Shown here one piece after another: positions 56,667 to 64,000 of a DNA stretch of 64,000 bases (within the stretch, counting starts at the first letter, position 1; the number at the start of each line of letters is the position of its first letter). Both the position numbers and the translations under genes were made by a program. Under the pieces are notes generated by a model. That model made no database searches and had not been told where the DNA came from. It saw only the letters and a list, made by a program, of their open reading frames with translations. Location of the stretch: positions 31,038,894 through 31,102,893 of the forward strand of contig CM020618.1 of NCBI GenBank assembly GCA_009829735.1, given 5' to 3'. Source of the DNA: Pyropia yezoensis. Lineage: Eukaryota; Rhodophyta; Bangiophyceae; Bangiales; Bangiaceae.

Positions 56667-58609
56667 TCGTTTCCCGCCGACTTGGCGTCCGAATCTGAGG
56701 GCGAAGGGGACGACGACGAGTCCGAGGACGACGTGTCCGCCCCCTCCGTCGAGGGTGTGGCGACCGCCACCACTGGTCGAGACCCACCCTCGCGGCGTGA
56801 ACGCACTTCGTTCGTAGCCGACTTCTTACTCGCATTCCTAACAAGCTGTTGGATGCGTTTACTCAACTTGGGGCAATCATATGCCCAGTGACCATCGGAG
56901 TTACAGTTCCAACACCGATGATCAGTTCCCGGAGGGGTCTTCCCAACTGGGGAAGACGACGAGGTACCTTGGGAAGTTCCCACGGCAGCTACCACCCTCT
57001 CCTTGCGGATTCGGCGTGCCTCTCGCAACTCTCTGGCCTTGCGCGCCTCTTCCCGTTCCTTGGCCAACTCGGCCTGACGCTCCTGGCGTTGTTCTTCCCG
57101 CAACTTGCGGTAGGCCTCGCATCTGCGGTAGGCGAACCTAGCCAACTCGGCCAGGGTCGCCCGGGCAGTGTTATGCTCCCGGGTCTCCATCCGGACTGAC
57201 CAGTGGAGTCCTTCCACAAACCGACTCTTCACCACAGCTTGTGGATGAAGAAACCCACAAAGATTGTTGAGCTTACGGACTCGCTCCGCAAAGGACAACT
57301 CGTCCTCCGCCTCTTCCTGATGGGCTTGCGTAAACTCCTCGACTTGAGAAGCCAACGCCGCTTCATCAACCATGGCCCTCAACAACCAGTTGACGAGCTC
57401 CAAATAGGACGTCACCTCCCCAGCGCCTCCACTTGAGGAGCTGGGCATGACGGACATAAGTTCTGTCCGCAGGTCTCCCTTCGTAAACTCCTGTAGCATG
57501 TAAAAAGCCATGCCTTCACTTATGGCATTGTCGTCACAGGCTTTTGTGAAACGACGTAGGAACTCAAAGACACGGAGGGGGGGAGTTCCATCCCACTCCG
57601 CTTTGTGCCCAAAATAGTGAAGTGCATTCTTCTTGGCACGGCCCATGGCTCGGGCCTGGTCAGGACCATACGCCACCGACTTGTTGTGGAGGGCGTAGGT
57701 CTCACAGTCAAAGATCCTCTGGTAGACCGGGTTGGCTACCTGGATCTTGGGCGGCACCTCACGTTGAGGGAACAGCCGCTGTGGCACTGGGGTAAGTTCA
57801 CCCACAGTGCCTGTAGTCCGGCGCGGCGCGCTTGGTGTAGCCGCCGGTGTTGTCGGGGGGAACTCCCCCATGAAGGGCGTACGCCCCACCGAGTATGGTG
57901 TGGCTCCCTCGTTGGGAGTCACAGGGGTCGCCCCCTGTTCAGGGCGACCCGAGATAGGTGTCAGGGGGGGCACCCCCTGCGCCTGCGGGCTCGAAGGCCC
58001 CAATCCGGTCTGGACATTAAGGCCATCTGGCAAACTCGCCACAATCTGATTCAGAATAGTATTCGTCATCGTGACCACCAGGTCCGGCAAAGTCTGCCGC
58101 AACACAGTGGTCGCCTCCCGACGGACAGTTTCCGCGAGGAGTGGATTGACGACTCCAGTTGAGTCTCGGTCCACCTCCGGGAGTCCACCTGAGGGGTAAC
58201 CACGTTCCTCAGGGGTCTCAACCGGGGGCATGGGCGCGAGCCCATCGCCGACCAACGGAGGTCCGCCGTCCTCCGAAAGCCTAGTTGGCGATGGCTCCAT
58301 GCCAAAGTTGGCTCCAACCCGAGTGGAACTCGCGGGGACAGTCCTCACCCCTTGGGACGTTCCCGTTGAGTATACCACGCGGTGGCCAGACTTCGGCCCA
58401 CCCACGTCAGAAGTGTCACCCGAGTGAACTCCCGACTGAGTCGGGGTGGCCTGTTGCCCGCCCGCACTTCCAGTCCTGCTGGCTTGAGGGACCTCTAGTC
58501 CCTCTGCGACCCCAGGTAAACCCACCTGTGTCTCACCAGTATTCAAAGGCACTGAAGTACGTGCGTCACCCGTGTACTCCCCGGACGACGGAGGGTCCGA
58601 GCTAGCCAT
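56663..58609 (-). CDS. gag polyprotein of element 1 (intact)
   Basis: 648 residues from the ATG at 58609, uninterrupted. Residues 1 to about 285 are Pro/Thr/Gly-rich. A helical capsid-like region follows (about 285-500), with PPKIQVANPVYQ, VFEFLRRFTKAC and LNNLCGFLH. A charged helix (about 500-555; RKLREEQRQERQAELAKERE) precedes a CCHC zinc knuckle CWNCNSDGHWAYDC at about 566-579, and the tail is Ser/Asp-rich. Gag assembles the virus-like particle and packages RNA through the knuckle. The stop overlaps the pol start as ATGA, pointing to coupled reinitiation rather than a fused frame. Upstream in-frame codons to 58633 lack an ATG. Confidence 0.92.
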   Translation of the reverse strand: MASSDPPSSGEYTGDARTSVPLNTGETQVGLPGVAEGLEVPQASRTGSAGGQQATPTQSGVHSGDTSDVGGPKSGHRVVYSTGTSQGVRTVPASSTRVGANFGMEPSPTRLSEDGGPPLVGDGLAPMPPVETPEERGYPSGGLPEVDRDSTGVVNPLLAETVRREATTVLRQTLPDLVVTMTNTILNQIVASLPDGLNVQTGLGPSSPQAQGVPPLTPISGRPEQGATPVTPNEGATPYSVGRTPFMGEFPPTTPAATPSAPRRTTGTVGELTPVPQRLFPQREVPPKIQVANPVYQRIFDCETYALHNKSVAYGPDQARAMGRAKKNALHYFGHKAEWDGTPPLRVFEFLRRFTKACDDNAISEGMAFYMLQEFTKGDLRTELMSVMPSSSSGGAGEVTSYLELVNWLLRAMVDEAALASQVEEFTQAHQEEAEDELSFAERVRKLNNLCGFLHPQAVVKSRFVEGLHWSVRMETREHNTARATLAELARFAYRRCEAYRKLREEQRQERQAELAKEREEARKARELREARRIRKERVVAAVGTSQGTSSSSPVGKTPPGTDHRCWNCNSDGHWAYDCPKLSKRIQQLVRNASKKSATNEVRSRREGGSRPVVAVATPSTEGADTSSSDSSSSPSPSDSDAKSAGNE

Positions 58610-58707
58610 GTTGGCTAACGATCCGTATGACACGGTCCAAGTCCACCGTTCCTCTGAGACAGAGGGCCCCCTACACCCGGGTGCACCCGGAGGTAAAGTT
58701 TACCTCT

Positions 58708-58726
58708 GTCCCCTGCTGCTCCACCA
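58708..58726 (-). other. Primer binding site of element 1
   Basis: On the minus strand TGGTGGAGCAGCAGGGGAC lies two bases after the 5' LTR. It is complementary to a tRNA 3' end of GTCCCCTGCTGCTCCACCA. The tRNA is not identified. Confidence 0.88.
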
Positions 58727-58728
58727 AA

Positions 58729-59196
58729 TGTGGCAAAAACCACTCGCACACACGGCACCCAAGTTGGGGCGGTGTGCGAGGGCTGCCTCCCGTGTCGGGG
58801 GAACCGGAAGAAGTGCAAGTCGCACACACTCTATCCCTGTTGTGGGGCAATCCCCCCACGGACAAACAAGAAGATGGTGTGTGGTCCAACAGTTTCTTGG
58901 TCGGGACGGGGACGCAGGGCCAAGCCCCGCTGTCCCTCCCCTTATCCCCCCAGGGTCCACTCAGAATCTCGCCACTCAGAATCTCCCACCCCAGCACCTG
59001 CCCACCGGGCCACACGAAAATTCAAGACGATAAATGCAGAAAACCCTCAAATCCAAGTTGGATTTACTACTAAGCTAACTATCCCGAACTTAGGGAATAT
59101 GGACCCAAATGCAGGGGGAGGAACGGATCAGGCTAGTGGCCTGCCGCCCCTTGCATGGCACGTGTTGCCCCCTACCTGGGGGTCAATACTGCCACA
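58729..59196 (-). repeat. 5' LTR of element 1, 468 bp
   Basis: Identical by eye to 44872-45339. It is followed on the minus strand by the PBS and on the other side by the GTGTG duplication (59197-59201) and the rest of the split element 2 LTR. Confidence 0.95.
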
Positions 59197-59201
59197 GTGT
59201 G
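59197..59201. other. Target-site duplication GTGTG (right copy) of element 1
   Basis: Matches 44867-44871 and resumes the interrupted LTR sequence GTCCAACAGTTTC. Confidence 0.92.
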
Positions 59202-59517
59202 TGGTCCAACAGTTTCTTCGTCAGGACGGGGAAGCAGGACCAAGCCCCGCTGTCCCTCCCCTTATCCCCCCAGGGTCCCCTCAGAATCTCGCCACTCAGA
59301 ATCTCCCACCCCAGCACCTGCCCACCGGGCCACACGAAAATTCAAGACGATAAATGCAGAAAACCCTCAAATTCAAGTTAGATTTACTACTAAGCTAACT
59401 ATCCCAAACTTAGGGAATATGGACCCAAACGCGGGGGGAGGAACGGGTCAGGCTCGTGGCCTGCCGCCCCTTGCATGGCACGCGTTGCCCCCCTACCTGG
59501 GGGTCAATACTGCCACA
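59202..59517 (-). repeat. Right arm of the element 2 3' LTR
   Basis: Continues 44719-44871 across the element 1 insertion and ends TGCCACA. It differs from the element 1 LTR at several sites (for example CTTCGTCAGGACGGGGAAGC versus CTTGGTCGGGACGGGGACGC), so element 2 is older. Confidence 0.92.
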
Positions 59518-60874
59518 CTCCCCTCTCCTCAGTTCCGACCGACCCGGTCGGCCCCTGTGAGGGGGTGCTTAAACGCACGTCTCGGCGTTGGGGGCGCGAC
59601 TTGCTGTCCCTCCTCGAGTACGTAACGTGGACGTGGAGGCGGTGACGTTGACCGCCCCTCTCCTCAAGCTTGCCCACTCGGCAGCTTGCTCTCCCCGGTT
59701 CTTACTTCACCACCACCAACACATCCCCCTCACCTTCCCCTGGGTTGCCCCACGCTGGGGAGGCCACCCATCTACCCACGATCCGAGCCCCCCTCAACTC
59801 GAGGCGGATCTCGTGCCGCTGCAGCCAGAGCGTCTGACCCTAACTTGGGGAGAGCCATGGTGACCCCGGGGGTGGAGACTGACTCTCTTGATGAACGTAT
59901 GGAGGACACCTCCTACGGTGCAGTGCCCGCCGGGACTTCCGGCGGGGGCTCCGTGGTTGTTCCGGGGGATGGGACTCCCGCGTCACCGGGCTTTGGATTG
60001 GCGGCGGGATCTCCCCCGGAGGCGGGCCGCGTCATATCACGTGAGGCCCTGGGGCGGTGGTTTTACCCCACTTGGCCTCTATATGAGGAGGGGTTGACTG
60101 TTCTTCGCTGTGGCCGACTTGGCACAGCGATGAGTCGGGTATGGGACCGCCTACGCGGGAAGTATCCCCGTAGGGTCGCGTTCCCTGCCGGCTTCAGGAC
60201 GGACCAGTTTGCCTTCCTGGACGATGACGAAGTCGAAGACGTACAGCAGGCCAAGGCCATGGTGGACCGCGGGGGAACTATCCCGGGTCCCGGCGACTTG
60301 CCGACCCTTTTTTACTTGGGACGCGGTGGCAACTCGCCCCCCGTACCTTCACGAGGCCGATCCGCACACTCATCACTTTGATGTGCGGATGGAGAAGGGC
60401 TTCAGGCGAGGTCCCTACTTGGTGACCTCGGCTCAACTTGAGTTTCCGCAGCAGTCCGCTGCTAGTAAGGAGCAGTACTACCCCAAGAAGCCCGAGTGGT
60501 GACCTCAAGTTGAGGTCCCCTACGGGCTCCCTGCGTTGCTACCACGGTTTCTCGACCACTTCGGCTCCGTCATGTTGACGGCTAGCCCGGATCACCTGGT
60601 GTGGGCCATATTGGCAACCCAGTGGCTCCTCGAGGTCATGTCGACCTGGGTGTCTTGTGTCCAGCGGCGGGGGATGCTATGGCATCTTCCCCTTCGGCTT
60701 ATCCAAGGTTTGGAACAGCTCACCCCTCAGCTAGTTGCTGAGGGGTGCTCATCAGGACAACTCACTCTACTTGAGGAGATGCTCCGCCTCCACAAGTTCA
60801 TCGAGTGGGAGAGCATCGAGCACAAGTTGCGCCGCCTCACCCGCGGGCCCAAGGACGATGGCGCACTTCGCCAG
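59518..60874 (-). mobile_element. Element 2 (older family A copy), internal 3' part
   Basis: After its polypurine tract (59518-59530) comes the antisense-ORF region, which stops at 60874 where element 3 is inserted. The rest of element 2 must lie beyond the window. It is the host of both element 1 and element 3. Confidence 0.88.
59857..60874 (+). pseudogene. Antisense ORF of element 2, decayed and interrupted
   Basis: The ATG at 59857 is followed by sequence clearly homologous to the element 1 antisense ORF, with amino-acid changes spread over the N-terminal part and few in GRWFYPTWPLYEEGLTVL. Frame is lost near 60306-60316 (extra T and changes). A TGA at 60500-60502 replaces TGG. The ORF is cut at codon context ALRQ by the element 3 LTR. 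Confidence 0.85.
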
Positions 60875-61342
60875 TGTGGCAAAAACCACTCGCACACACA
60901 GTACCCAAGTTGGGGCGGTGTGCGAGGGCTGCCTCCCGTGTCGGGGGAACCGGAAGAAGTGCAAGTCGCACACACTCTATCCCTGTTGTGGGGCAATCCC
61001 CCCACGGACAAACAAGAAGATGGTGTGTGGTCCAACAGTTTCTTGGTCGGGACGGGGACGCAGGGCCAAGCCCCGCTGTCCCTCCCCTTATCCCCCCAGG
61101 GTCCACTCAGAATCTCGCCACTCAGAATCTCCCACCCCAGCACCTGCCCACCGGGCCACACGAAAATTCAAGACGATAAATGCAGAAAACCCTCAAATCC
61201 AAGTTGGATTTACTACTAAGCTAACTATCCCGAACTTAGGGAATATGGACCCAAATGCAGGGGGAGGAACGGATCAGGCTAGTGGCCTGCCGCCCCTTGC
61301 ATGGCACGTGTTGCCCCCTACCTGGGGGTCAATACTGCCACA
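60875..61342 (-). repeat. 3' LTR of element 3, 468 bp
   Basis: Same TGTGGCA/TGCCACA ends and length as the element 1 LTR. I see only two differences near the left end (CACACAGTACCC versus CACACGGCACCC). Confidence 0.93.
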
Positions 61343-61355
61343 CTCCCCTCTCCTC
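61343..61355 (-). other. Polypurine tract of element 3
   Basis: GAGGAGAGGGGAG on the minus strand, adjoining the LTR as in element 1. Confidence 0.85.
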
Positions 61356-61687
61356 AGTTCCGACCGACCCGGTCGGCCCTGTGAGGGGGTGCGTAAACGC
61401 ACGTCTCGGCGTTGGGGGGGGAGACGCGACTTGCTGTCCCCCCCTTGAGTACGTAACGCGGATGTGGAGGCGGTCACGTTGGCCGCCCCTCTCCTCAAGC
61501 TTGCCCACTTGGCAGCTTGCTCTCCTCGGTTCACACCTCACCACCACCACCACTTTTCCTTCACCTTACACGGGGCCACCCCACGCTGGGGAGGCCACCC
61601 GTTTACCCACGATCCGAGTCCCCCTCAACTCGAGGCGGGTCTCGTGCCGCGATAGCCAGGACGTCTCTCCCCAACTTGGGGAGAGCC

Positions 61688-63632
61688 ATGGCGACTCCGG
61701 GAGTGGAGACGGACTCTCTCGATGAGCGTATGGAGGACACCTCCTACGGTGCAGCGCCTGCCGGGACTTCCGGCGGGGGCTCCGCGATCGCTCCGGGGGG
61801 TGGGACTCCCGCGTCACCCGGCTTTGGGTTGACGGCAGGATCTCCCCCGGAGGCGGGACAAGTTGTCCCGCGTGAGGCCTTGGGGCGGTGGTTTTACCCC
61901 GCTTGGCCTGTGTATGAGGAGGGGTTGACTGTTCTTCGCTGTGGCCGACTCGGCGCAGCGATGGGTCGGGTATGGGACCGCCTACGGGAGAAGTATCCCC
62001 GTAGGGTCGGGTTCCCTGCCGGCTTCAGGACGGACCAGTTTGCCTTCCTGGACGACGAGGAGGTCGAGGACGTGCAGCGGGCCAAGGCCATGGTGGACCG
62101 CGGGGGAACTATCCCGGGTCCCGGCGACTTGCCGACCTTCACTTGGGACGCGGTGGCAACTCGCCCCCCGTACCTTCACGAGGCCGATCCGCACACTCAT
62201 CACTTTGATGTGCGGATGGAGAAGGACTTCCGGCGAGGTCCCTACTTGGTGACCTCGGCTCAACTTGAGTTTTCCTCAGCAGTCTGCTGCCAGTAAGGAG
62301 CAATACTACCCGAAGAAGCCCGAGTGGTGGCCTCAAGTTGAGGTCCCCTACGGGTTCCCGGCATTGTTGCCACGGTTGCTTGACCACTTCGGCTCCGTCA
62401 TGTTGACGGCTGGCCCTGATCATCTGGTGTGGGCCATGTTGGCCACCCAGTGGCTCCTCGAGGTCATGTCGACCTGGGTGTCATGTGTTCAGCGGCGGGG
62501 GATGCTCTGGCATCTCCCCCTCCGGCTCATCCAGGGTTTGGAACAGCTCACCCCTCAGCTAGTTGCTGAGGGGTGCTCGTCAGGACAACTCACTCTACTT
62601 GAGGAGATGCTCCGCCTCCACAAGTTTATCGAGTGGGAGAGCATTGAGCACAAGTTGCGCCGCCCCACTCGGGGGCCCAAGGACGATGGCGCACTTCGCC
62701 AGTTCGTGTGGGTCGCTCGTGAACTTCACGACGGCCGTGTGGTCCTACGAGAGGGGTTGGGCATCGGGGACTACCCGTATGCCCCGGGGGTGGATCGTCA
62801 CACTGCGCCACCCCCGGACAAGCCCATAGTTATGGCTGTGCCCTCATATGATGACCATATGACTCAACCTACTGCGGGGGCCCCAAGTCGGGGTCGCAGT
62901 TACACCCGGGTACCGCCACCTCGGCGTGCCCCTCCGCTTCCTCCTGTTCCTTTCCAGCCTCACGGGAACATCCCGATCAGCGTGGCCGTGGAGTCATCCA
63001 CACCGGTGTCTCCCAACTTGGGGGCCACCCTCCTGACGGTATACCCCAAGTTGGTGTTACCGCCCACGCCTCTAACCTCAGAGATGATGATCACCACGTT
63101 GGTGCGCACCATTTCCTGGTTGGCCGCGTCGACCGCAACCCTCCAAAGTTCCGAGGCTCCTCAACTTGAGGAGCGCGTTCGTACTGCAGTGGCGACCGCG
63201 AGTTGCGAGTCGGTGGCGGAGTTTATGACGGCCGAGTTGGCTCGCATTGGGGCTATTATGCCCCAGCCAACCCCACTTGGGCGTGGCAAGCGTCGGGCGA
63301 GCCGGGCATACTCGCCTCCTCGCCGTCGTCGCCGTCACTCGCGGCGCTCTCCCTCCGTGTCGGAAGACGAGTTGTCTTACTCCGTCTCGGAGTCCTCTAC
63401 CCCATCGGAGACGGAGTCTGTCCAGCGTCTGCGTCGCAAACTTGCGCGCAAGACCAGGCAGAAGAGTAGCCACGGTCGGCGCCACTTGCGCGACCGTGAG
63501 GGGCGCGACGGTTCCGACTTGGAGCCGCCGCCCCCTCCAACGGGTGGAGACCGTTATCGGCGTGGGTCTCGCCGCTCGCCTCCACGTGAGGGCGAGGGCC
63601 GTGGAGTGGGAGAGTCTAGCATGCGTGCCTAG
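61688..63632 (+). CDS. Antisense ORF of family A element (element 3 copy), unknown function
   Basis: Starts at ATG 61688 and ends at TAG 63630-63632, the same span (1945 bp) as in element 1. The frame breaks once, at a T4 run near 62270 where element 1 has T3, while the C run that breaks element 1 is correct here. Together the two copies define one 647-residue protein. Differences from element 1 are few (for example Val for Leu in PAWPVYEEG, and VQRAK for LQRAK). Domain description as for the 45682 copy: Gly/Pro-rich N-terminus, Trp/Leu-rich core, Pro-rich linker, Arg/Ser-rich tail (SRRSPSVSEDELSYSVSESS). Confidence 0.8.
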
Positions 63633-63743
63633 TTGGCAGCTGCCTTTGTTGTGAGAGTGTGAGGGTTAGGGCTGTAGTTTAAAGCCACTCTGCGTACCAC
63701 TTCGACTTGAAGCACTCTCTTGGCACTGTTGCTCGGCCTTCCC

Positions 63744-64000
63744 TCACGTTGAGGGAGGGCTGTTAGGGTCTATCTCGTTCCGGGCACAGTACGCCCGGAC
63801 CTTCTCAGCAGGAAGGTCCTCCACATACTCCCACGTATCATCCTTGGCTTTGTAGCCAAACCAACGCACCCTCAACATGAGGCGGTTAGTATCCTCATCC
63901 CATCCGTGGTCGATGAACTTTTCGAACACGTACTCCTGCGGGCCCTGTTTGGCCGCAGGCAGTGAGGGGAGGCGCCACGCTTCCAAAGCACGCGCCCAAG
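63744..64000 (-). CDS. pol C-terminus of element 3 (chromodomain), cut by window edge
   Basis: The frame is open to the right edge and ends at TGA 63744-63746. It encodes the linker LPSLPAAKQGPQEYVF and the chromodomain with LRVRWFGYKAKDDTWEYVE, differing from element 1 at a few residues (FEKF for FDKF, Asn for Asp in DTNRL). Confidence 0.9.
   Translation of the reverse strand, partial: WARALEAWRLPSLPAAKQGPQEYVFEKFIDHGWDEDTNRLMLRVRWFGYKAKDDTWEYVEDLPAEKVRAYCARNEIDPNSPPST

Larger units (their letters stand above)
44872..59196 (-). mobile_element. Element 1: complete, recent family A chromovirus-type Ty3/gypsy retrotransposon
   Basis: Two identical 468 bp LTRs (44872-45339 and 59196-58729), a 5 bp target duplication, PBS, gag, pol with integrase and a C-terminal chromodomain, an antisense ORF and a polypurine tract are all present, reading right to left. 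LTR identity by eye implies very recent insertion. The assembled 14.3 kb includes a 500 N gap and a repeated pol; without the repeated part the element would be about 9.4 kb. It lies inside the 3' LTR of element 2. Confidence 0.93.
60875..64000 (-). mobile_element. Element 3: recent family A copy, 3' part only
   Basis: 3' LTR (60875-61342), polypurine tract, antisense ORF and pol C-terminus are present and nearly identical to element 1. It runs off the right edge. The 5 bases before it are GCCAG; the matching target duplication should appear at its far end. Confidence 0.9.

Noticed and set aside
1..64000. CRISPR arrays, bacterial operons, rRNA or tRNA genes
   Set aside because: Regular short repeats with unique spacers are absent, splice sites show eukaryotic DNA, and I saw no rRNA or tRNA sequence; a weak tRNA could be missed without a dedicated scan.

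Overview
This is eukaryotic nuclear DNA. It contains a PP2A catalytic-subunit gene and a SWI2/SNF2 (BRM-type) remodeller gene, both split by GT-AG introns, together with a long satellite array and LTR retrotransposons. Coding sequence is very GC-rich, introns are few and short (231 and 169 bp), and proteins are rich in Ala, Gly, Pro and Gln. A secreted malectin-Kelch protein with Thr/Pro linkers, sparse introns and high GC would fit a GC-rich alga (a bangiophyte red alga is one candidate) or another unicellular eukaryote. That assignment is inference and no sequence here proves it.

Layout. 1-7308: tandem satellite with a 736-737 bp trimeric higher-order unit. 8202-10619 (+): secreted protein with two malectin-like domains and a Kelch-like region. 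11381-12715 (+): PP2A catalytic subunit, two exons. 13684-24031 (-): 3392-residue SNF2/BRM-type ATPase, two exons, convergent with PP2A. 24032-28464: no recognisable gene, but a four-copy 90 bp poly-C minisatellite. 28465-37667: remains of several Ty3/gypsy elements on the + strand, including an old element whose 5' LTR is split by an 883 bp solo LTR. 37668-42078: two broken genes, tentatively glycosyltransferase-like, the second cut by a retrotransposon. 42079-64000: a nest of LTR retrotransposons.

The nest can be read from its junctions. A + strand element (called Y here; 363 bp LTR, gag) is the oldest. Element 2 (family A, minus strand) inserted into Y at 44718/44719. Element 1 (44872-59196, minus strand) then inserted into the 3' LTR of element 2. 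It has identical 468 bp LTRs and a GTGTG target duplication. Element 3 (60875 onward, minus strand) inserted into the antisense gene of element 2. Family A carries LTR, PBS, gag with a CCHC knuckle, pol (protease, RT, RNase H, integrase, chromodomain), an extra 647-codon ORF on the opposite strand between pol and the polypurine tract, and the 3' LTR. Gag and pol are joined by an ATGA stop-start overlap.

A run of exactly 500 N (52059-52558) inside element 1 is flanked by about 4.45 kb of near-identical sequence on both sides. This is probably an unmerged contig overlap. If so, the real element is about 9.4 kb, and the single-base frameshifts in pol and the antisense ORF, which differ between copies, are probably sequencing errors.
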